Below, piece by piece: positions 56,460 to 64,000 of a stretch of DNA of 64,000 nucleotides. The DNA comes from Hymenopus coronatus (lineage: Eukaryota > Arthropoda > Insecta > Mantodea > Hymenopodidae): the NCBI GenBank assembly GCA_030762935.1, contig CM060900.1:402183632-402247631 (forward strand). Reading direction: 5' to 3'. The translations under genes and the position numbers were made by a program. How positions within the stretch are numbered: position 1 is the first letter of the stretch; every line of letters starts with the position of its first letter. The notes under the pieces were generated by a model that ran no database searches, was not told the origin of the DNA, and saw nothing but the letters and a program-made list of their open reading frames with translations.

Positions 56460-58670
56460 AAGCTCACAAAAAATGATTACCTACCTGCCACTTCCTTCCA
56501 CCACGATTCAGTCGTGACGATTGAGTAGTAGATATATGGCGAACCTAGGCCCAAATACGTGTTTATATGTGTTAAACGCGTGTTTTATCATGTAATACAC
56601 ATGTAATAGATATTTTTCTACCTCTCCCCCTCACTTCCCACTCCTTGGGTGGTTCTGCTAATATCGCTTACAAGTTTATTAAATTAGAGCCGCGTATCAA
56701 TCTGAGATGACAACAGCGAAACACTGCTTACACGTTTTCTCAATTAGAAGCGCTTATCGTTGCTTAAATGGTTTCTCAATTATATTATGTTCTTTGATTA
56801 GCAATTGACTATCAATAACAAATTAACCGCGAAAATACGCCATTTTGCTCTAGCTCTGATAATTGAGTACATACAATACACATTGGGGGATCATTTATAA
56901 CCGAATCTTAGTCGAGATTTCATTTCTACGAGATTTCTACATATCCTATCTCCATAAGATAAAGTTTTATTATAATTGAATTAATTAAAACGCAAAAAAC
57001 TCGCGATTTGATCGCGCATCACACCACGTATTCATTTGGGTTTTCACACGACATAAATCGAATAAAATAAACTGTCATAGATTTTCAACCTGAATCTAAA
57101 TAGTATACCAATTTAAATCAGTGTAATCTAATATGGCGACAAGCGGAACAGACGATCCTAACCCAGACGTTTTTAAGCTTCCACAAAAGAGCAAGGTGCA
57201 TTATAGAACTATTTTTCTTATTTCACTTTCAATTCTGCAAATGAAATTGCGCATAATTGCTCAGAAAACGATTTCCGATTGAAATATAAAAGTCTCCCTT
57301 TTTACAATATATGCCGTACCTCTCAAGAAGTGTTTTCTATAGCAATGAACCCCCCAAAAATTCTAATTTATTTTACTGGCGGAAATACTGTTCTTAAAAC
57401 AGAAACCGTTCGCGCGCCAGACTCTTCAAGGCGAATCTGAAATCAGAATTATTCTAGCTGTACATAATTAAAAGTTTAATTAACACTATAGGTACTCTAT
57501 TACATCATATATTTATACATTTCCCGAAATTGCACATAAACATCTGAAAATGAATAACAAACAATAAACATGTATTTATCTGGTTATACAGGTACTGAAA
57601 GTTGAAAGGAGGCTCCGGCATAATTAGATACTGATCTTGGAGACCTGGGATCGAGTTGAAAATTCTTAAACTTTTGATACACTCCTGAACAGCATACACA
57701 GGTTCAATTACGTATGCTGCTGATACGTCATAGGGCTTAGGTTCGAACCTAGGGCAGTACATTAATTTTTAATCTTGTATGGGCCTATACTAAGTTATAA
57801 AAATACTTTGAATAACCTTTATTCAATATATAGCCTTACGTAGAATGATTTAAATATATACAGATGTACCTGAATGTCAGGGGATCGGAAAATTTTAAAA
57901 ATATTATATCAGGAACAGGTAAACCTGACGAGACGGTACAAATGTTTGAATATTAGTACACGAGAACAATTGCGAGAATAAACTATGTATGCAGGGCTCT
58001 GGTGAAATTCTATGAGATTTGTGTATAGTCCTCAACTATTAGGCGCACATTAACGAAAAAAGTGGATATTGATAATTTAAGATTCTAAGTACTTCCTTTC
58101 AAGAGAAGGTCTTTTAGGATTTTTATGCGCTGTAACTTTAAAGACTTGCGTGTAAATAATGCCCCATACACAGACGTCACGCTGGGAAATATGAAGGCGG
58201 TTGGACAGGTACACATAAATGACTTCTATCATCCAACTAATAATGATATCGGCGTTCGAACTATTCGAAGTGTCTGGAAGCACTTAAATAGGCTGTTAAA
58301 AGCCTCTATCGCAATTAATTGAACGAGATGAACTCTTGGTATCTCCTCTTGATAAACACCATGATTTATCTGGAGAGAACATATCAAATCACCAACAAAA
58401 TTGTAGTAAGTATACAAGACAATGCTAGTGAATGATAAATATCAATTTCAACTTAAATATATGCTTCCAAGAACCCTTTAACGAAAACGGGGGTTACCAA
58501 AATACCATCATTGTCATGTTTCACAAATGCTAGGTGATTGCAATAAACAAGCGCTAGTCTGTTTTCATATATCTTTCCTGATATACAAAAGAACACATTT
58601 ACCTGGATGCATTCTTGAAATAGCCCAAGAAATATGAATGAGCTTTCATTGATATCTCCAAAATTATATA
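56460..58670. other. Long intergenic stretch, one weak tRNA-like box
   Basis: AT-rich. GGCTTAGGTTCGAACCTAGG at about 57727-57746 resembles a B-box but is also palindromic, and no A-box could be found. Otherwise nothing recognised. Confidence 0.35.
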
Positions 58671-58675
58671 TAGAT

Positions 58676-59325
<650 letters not shown>

Positions 59326-59743
59326 CTAAACGATATTTTGTGTACACGAAAGAATATTTACCAAAGTAACTCTCAGAGAAGTCAGGAAGTCTCTGGATTT
59401 TTCACAGAGAGATGCTACCTTAGAACTTGTTCCATCAGGCATGGTGACACATATATTTTCATTCAAAACCAACAGGACCTGTTCTATCCAGTTTCATCAT
59501 TGTACAGCGCATGAGCACTGAATATCATACTACTATATAAATAATATTCCACGGACCTATTTGTCACGTTCCAACGTGTGAGTTATCTGCGGGCGAGGAA
59601 ATTGCAAGTGACAGCGTTTGCTCGCTATAAGTACAAAATTTTAGCAGTTTTACCCAGGTGGGCTACCCGTCAATCATGGTCGGTAAGTATTACTGATCAT
59701 TTTCTTAAATCGCATCAATTAACTGACATACTTACTGTACACG
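59326..59743. other. Spacer, nothing recognised
   Basis: No supported feature. Confidence 0.4.
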
Positions 59744-59955
59744 GGCCGCGCCGTGGCCGAATGGTTAGAAACTCGCCTCTCACCAAAACCCGCATGTGAG
59801 ATTTGTGGTGGACAAAGCGGTGCAGGGGCGGGTTTTCTCTGGGTTCTCCGGTTTTCTACGCTATTGCATTCCACCAGCGCTCCGTCTTCATTCCACGTGT
59901 CATCGACTGCGGTGCCAGTAGTAGTAAAAGTGGGCGTTAAACACATCCAAAAATT
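59744..59955 (+). mobile_element. SINE-B copy, complete
   Basis: Starts GGCCGCGCCGTGGCCGAATG (A-box). The B-box region is eroded (ACCAAAACCCGCATGTGAG, with the GGTTCGATCCC segment deleted). The body has GGTGGACAAAGCGGTGCAGG and GGTTTTCTCTGGGTTCTCC. It ends GTGGGCGTTAAACACATCCA and an A-rich tail. Confidence 0.87.
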
Positions 59956-60355
59956 ATTGTGCATGATTAAAAGGTGGCTAAAAAAATGACTTCAATCGCG
60001 AAGAATAGTTAAATGAATTATATCCTAAATTGATAACTGGGAAATTTGTAGACATGCACTTAAGTGGAATGCTCGCATTTGAACGTACTGTTTTTATGGC
60101 TCATATAAAACAATTATTGCGCGAAAGTAAGTCATCTTTAACAAATGTTAGTTTATTTTTCACCATAATATCAGCACAGTGAAGCTTTCATTTGGGCAGA
60201 AGCGATTCTAATAATGTTTTTATTTTATAAAGCTAAATTCTTGATTGTTCCGAATTTTGAAGAACACATTGAAATATAAATTTAAAACGTTTCTTTCTTT
60301 AAACCACATTTAATATCACTTGAACCCAAAGCGCACAACCAGCTGTAAAGCATGC
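59956..60355. other. Spacer, nothing recognised
   Basis: No supported feature. Confidence 0.4.

Positions 60356-60408
<53 letters not shown>
60356..60408. repeat. (AAT)n microsatellite
   Basis: About 17 AAT units. A related ATT/ATC-rich stretch follows at 60445-60475. Confidence 0.95.
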
Positions 60409-60409
<1 letters not shown>

Positions 60410-60643
60410 TTATTATTGGTATTATTATACAATAGGAATTTGCATATTATTATTATCATCATCATCATCATCACCATCGACATTCCAGGAGGGAGATCGC
60501 CGATAGTGAATGCTTCAGGCGACAGACATTTTGGAGGAGGAATGCTTCCAGATTCAATGCCCCAGAATACCACATCAGCAAGATTTTAACCTTACGCCAC
60601 TCACACATTGCATCAGAAGAATGAACGAGTCCTATCGGACTAA

Positions 60644-60875
60644 GGCCGCGCCGTGGCCGAGTGGTTAGACCGTTCGCATCTCATCAAGGCCCGGGCCGGG
60701 TTCGATCCCAAGCGACCGCATGTGGGATTTATGGTGGACAAAACGGCGGTTTTTTTCCAGGTTCTCCGGTTTTCCCCGCCATCGTATTCCACCGGTGCTT
60801 CATTTTCATTCCATGTATCATCCATGTCATCGCCTGCGGTACCGCAAGAAAAAAGCGGGCGTTAAACACTACAAA
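60644..60875 (+). mobile_element. SINE-B copy, complete with both Pol III boxes
   Basis: GGCCGCGCCGTGGCCGAGTG (A-box), then GGGTTCGATCCCAAGCGACC (B-box). The body has ATGTGGGATTTATGGTGGAC and CCAGGTTCTCCGGTTTTCCC. The 3' end is GCGGGCGTTAAACACTACAA. The best-preserved copy in the window and the reference for the family. The head resembles a tRNA of the long-variable-arm class. Confidence 0.9.
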
Positions 60876-60959
60876 AACAGAACCGAATAGAGTAAATAGA
60901 TATACGCTCATGGCATGCATTAATAATGTACATATTAGGCAAAGACATTATATTAAGCC

Positions 60960-61255
60960 CAAAATTGGATGACCAGATTTCACCGAAAATATGTTTTTAG
61001 TACCCCTGTGTCCAAAAAGCATTTTGGTTTCTCTATTTAGCACACAGTAAATAGAGAAAGTATTGTATTCCAAGCAATATTTCGATTCCGAGATTTCACC
61101 AGAAATACACGTTTTGAAGTCCCCTGTACCCTAGAATAGAATGCTCAGAAAAAGGTATATGTATGTTCACGTGTCCGTAATCACAATAACTCAAAAGTGA
61201 TGGTAAAATACCAACCGGTAGAGAAAGACACTTTGAATGCAACACGTCAGAGTTT
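60960..61255 (+). repeat. Family P, two partial copies in a row
   Basis: A 5' fragment (CCAGATTTCACCGAAAATAT) is followed at 61028 by a second 5' module with a perfect hairpin (TTTCTCTATTT and AAATAGAGAAA). Then come TTTCGATTCCGAGATTTCAC and AATACACGTTTTGAAGTCCC. It jumps to a 3' end, GGTAGAGAAAGACACTTTG and CAACACGTCAGAG. Confidence 0.78.
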
Positions 61256-61264
61256 CATTTTCTG

Positions 61265-61800
61265 TACTGCGTCCATTTAATATGTAGAGGATGTATTGCA
61301 TTCCACCCAAAACAGATCTTTACGGGAAATACATGTTTTAAAACCCTTAACCAAAAAGCATTTTCAGAAAAATGTTAGCGGGTGTATATGTGAGGATATC
61401 ACTGCTCATAAACGAAAACATACGAATAAAATATGAAAGTCGGTATTTAAGTTTAGTAGCTCGAGGTATTTCATTTATTGGTTTTATTTATAAACTAATT
61501 AAACTTTCATTAACTGCAACGATTTCTTATTTAAGTTTAGTATCTACGGTTATTCCATTTTATTGACTTCATTTATAACCACTTTCAACCTTTCTCAAAC
61601 TGGAAGCGACGTTTCGTTTCATCTCTCTTGCTTTGCTGCAGGGAATGCAAAGAGAACAGAGTTTCAAAAGATCTGTCTCACATAGATTTCCGCTAATTTC
61701 CCCATTTATAAGGACCAAGGGAATAAGACCATTTATGAAAATGTTTATCTTGAATAACATGAAGTAAACAGAAGAATAAGGCTTGACTGACATTGTTTAT
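61265..61800 (+). repeat. Family P, shortened copy
   Basis: GTAGAGGATGTATTGCATTC, AAATACATGTTTTAAAACC, TAAGTTTAGTAGCTCGAGG, TTTCTCAAACTGGAAGCG and AATGTTTATCTTGAATAACA. Confidence 0.7.
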
Positions 61801-63489
61801 GACAGTTATTAGCATTGCAAATACTCTTTATGCTTTATCTAATGTTTCAGAACCGTCAGTTAAGCAGTAAAATTGGTTGTTTGTCATCCGCTTTGCTGCA
61901 GAGACCGGAGTCCAAAGGAACGACCCCAACAGCTAGCGGGGGGCCAGAATTCGACAGTACCCTAACAACATCGAGCCCAGGAATTCACACCTCACGAGAA
62001 GCACACAGAATTACAATATGGGCTTCTAACCCCTAGAAAGAAAAAGTCATAAAATTAACATTCAAACTGTGTATTTTAGTAACAAAATCGACAATACAGT
62101 AGAAATACCTGGATCATGGCTCAAAGTGTTCATGGATGCGTGCAAGAATCTTGTGATTAAACAGATGAAATCAACCTTAATCAAGCACAGGACTGGATTA
62201 AAATGCGTTGCTCTTTGGAGACTTCATACTTAATCCATAAAACTTGGAGAAAGGCTAGTTTCATCCTTCTTTAATTCAAACAAATAAGCTTATCCTTTTC
62301 ACAACCAATTAAGATCAATTTTTTCATGCATTGACACAATAAATGTTGGAAAATATCTCAAAATTTTGAAGGTCAGGCCTCCTCGAAATTTCTGCATGCA
62401 GTTTATGCATAGATATCTAACGCCTCTCTTTGTGGCACTCTTAATATATAGCACTACCAGAGTTTACAAAGCATAAACAGGCGACGGTGAACACGGGATC
62501 AAGGACTTATCCAAAATTGTAAGATCTCAAGTTACAATGCATTAACATGCTATGTGGGCATGCCAGTACTTGAAATGATGGGCTAATGAGCAAGCGCTGA
62601 TGTAATAAATGCCAAACATACTTAAGATGGCACAGTCAGAGTAGGTATTGGAGTGTAAGTCATTTTCCAAATCGCCACATGTGTCTTTTGAGCTGCAACC
62701 AAGCACAAGTGCAAATAATCTACAGAGCAATGAGCTGAACTTCACTTAACCTTTTCTAACCTAGCATAACCTAACCAATATAAACTATCCATAACATGGA
62801 TGTATTAGATGCACAATTCACAAAAATAAAGACATTTCAATATAATTTTTACGCCTCCACTAAAGAATTTTTCCTTCCACTTACACCACACCGAAAATAA
62901 TAGTACAGGTAAACGCTGGATAATGATTTAACTACAGTATTTGATGTCGATATCTTTATTATATTAAAAGAATGTAAAAGAGTAGGAGATGGAAATTCAT
63001 TTCTGTTTGATAGAGCTAAACTGACAAAGCAACTTAAATCGTCACATCTACAATCATCGATTCTAATCAGATCTGCAATGAACACAAGAAACAATGTTTA
63101 CATTTAATGCACATTATATTATCAGACATTTATTATATTGTGGATACACGAATTGTCAAATAATACATCTATCACAACAATTTAACATTGCTAAACATGT
63201 GATATCAGCACAGGTGCGATACATAACAGATGCAAGATTAGCATAACAAAAACCATATGAATGTTTTCCAACCAGGCTTCATCAATAATATAAGCATATT
63301 GCATCAGGTCCTTTAAGAGATATAATTACACAATGCATATAACTGGAGATTTTTCTCAAAGTCAGTTAACATTCAAGATTCATTGCTATTAGATTTTTAT
63401 ATGCTCTTTTTATGTCATGAAAAAACATTTCAGCACTTTATATTAACGATCATTATTTTTTTCTTCACATTTCAGAGAAACAGGAGAGC
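61801..63489. other. Intergenic stretch, nothing recognised
   Basis: AT-rich. A short GC-richer patch at 61895-62000 could be an unknown repeat. No gene. Confidence 0.35.
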
Positions 63490-63712
63490 ATGTTTTTACA
63501 GTGTTTAACGTCCGATTTTAATACAGATAGCACCGCAGGCGATGACACTGCTGATACATGGAATGAAGATGGAACACCGGTGGAATGCGATGGCGGGGAA
63601 AATGGGAGAACTCGAAGAAAACCCGCCCCTACACTGTTTTGTCGATCACAAATCCCATATGCGGTTGCTTGGGATTGAGAGGCGAGTGGTCTAACCACTC
63701 AGTCACGGCGAT
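63490..63712 (-). mobile_element. SINE-B copy on the minus strand
   Basis: Minus strand: GCCGTGACTGAGTGGTTAGA (A-box), a B-box eroded to TCTCAATCCCAAGCAACC, ATGTATCAGCAGTGTCATCG, and the 3' end ATCGGACGTTAAACACTGTA. Diverged from the other copies but collinear. Confidence 0.85.
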
Positions 63713-64000
63713 CCCAAAGCAAAGATTAAAGTCAACTGCTTACAATTTTGGATTGTATGAGAGCTGGTATAATAACCTAACAATAAACCTATGCAGAGCT
63801 GCAACTGCATCTACAAAGAATCACTCTACGATATTCTTTAGGAACTCAATAGATCAAACCTGAATGAACATATACAATCGCAGACAGAATCTGAAGGTAA
63901 AAGACTTCATGAAGCAAAGTCCCATCCACCCAAAGACTGGGAGGGTCGGCGGAGGGGAAAAAGCATATTTATTACATGTGCCTTACATGATAAGACACGT
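63713..64000. other. Spacer at the window end, nothing recognised
   Basis: No supported feature. Confidence 0.4.

Noticed and set aside
57720..57755. tRNA-like SINE head
   Set aside because: The B-box-like motif is a short palindrome and no A-box is found on either strand.

Overview
This is a eukaryotic, arthropod-type (most likely insect) stretch of AT-rich intergenic DNA that is largely built from the remains of transposable elements. No intact host gene, rRNA gene, functional tRNA gene, operon or CRISPR array could be supported. The insect assignment rests on the mix of element families (Tc1, mariner, piggyBac, MULE and hAT relics, jockey-like non-LTR retrotransposons, tRNA-headed SINEs) and on insect-style long GATA and AAT arrays. 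A large polyneopteran genome (cockroach, termite or stick insect) is a guess, not a result.

Layout. 0-9 kb: a Tc1-family transposase tail with an IR/DR-type terminus, three tRNA-derived SINEs, a nearly complete but broken MULE (3295-5658) whose right end carries four 80-bp tandem units, and a frameshifted LINE (7240-8895). 9-18 kb: a full-length decayed piggyBac on the minus strand, two mariner relics, a 500-bp MITE with 32-bp inverted ends and TA duplications, and a short poly(A) retro-insertion with a target-site duplication. 18-34 kb: mostly copies of one dispersed repeat (called family P here), a degenerate 22-bp minisatellite, a hAT transposase relic and an internally deleted piggyBac. 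34-41 kb: sparse, with a mariner tail and a tRNA-like fragment. 41-45 kb: a GC-rich jockey-like LINE on the minus strand with an almost intact ORF2, and a 3' UTR holding two 5S-rRNA-like modules. 46.8-52.7 kb: nested insertions. A jockey-like LINE with a dead RT motif and a 9-bp target duplication sits at the end of an older LINE relic; that relic is split by another repeat, and a mariner-like element with roughly 100-bp inverted ends lies next door. 54-64 kb: further family P copies, about 0.6 kb of GATA repeats, and three copies of a SINE (SINE-B) ending in GGGCGTTAAACACT.

Family P is the most pervasive element: about 20 full or partial copies, roughly 0.9 kb when complete, non-coding, strongly biased to the plus strand here, and several times followed directly by a second 3' half.

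None of these parts appears to work together as a gene system. What the window shows is the history of insertion, nesting and decay. No convincing new molecular system was found. The best leads are family P, the MULE terminus, the 5S-like LINE tail and the MITE.
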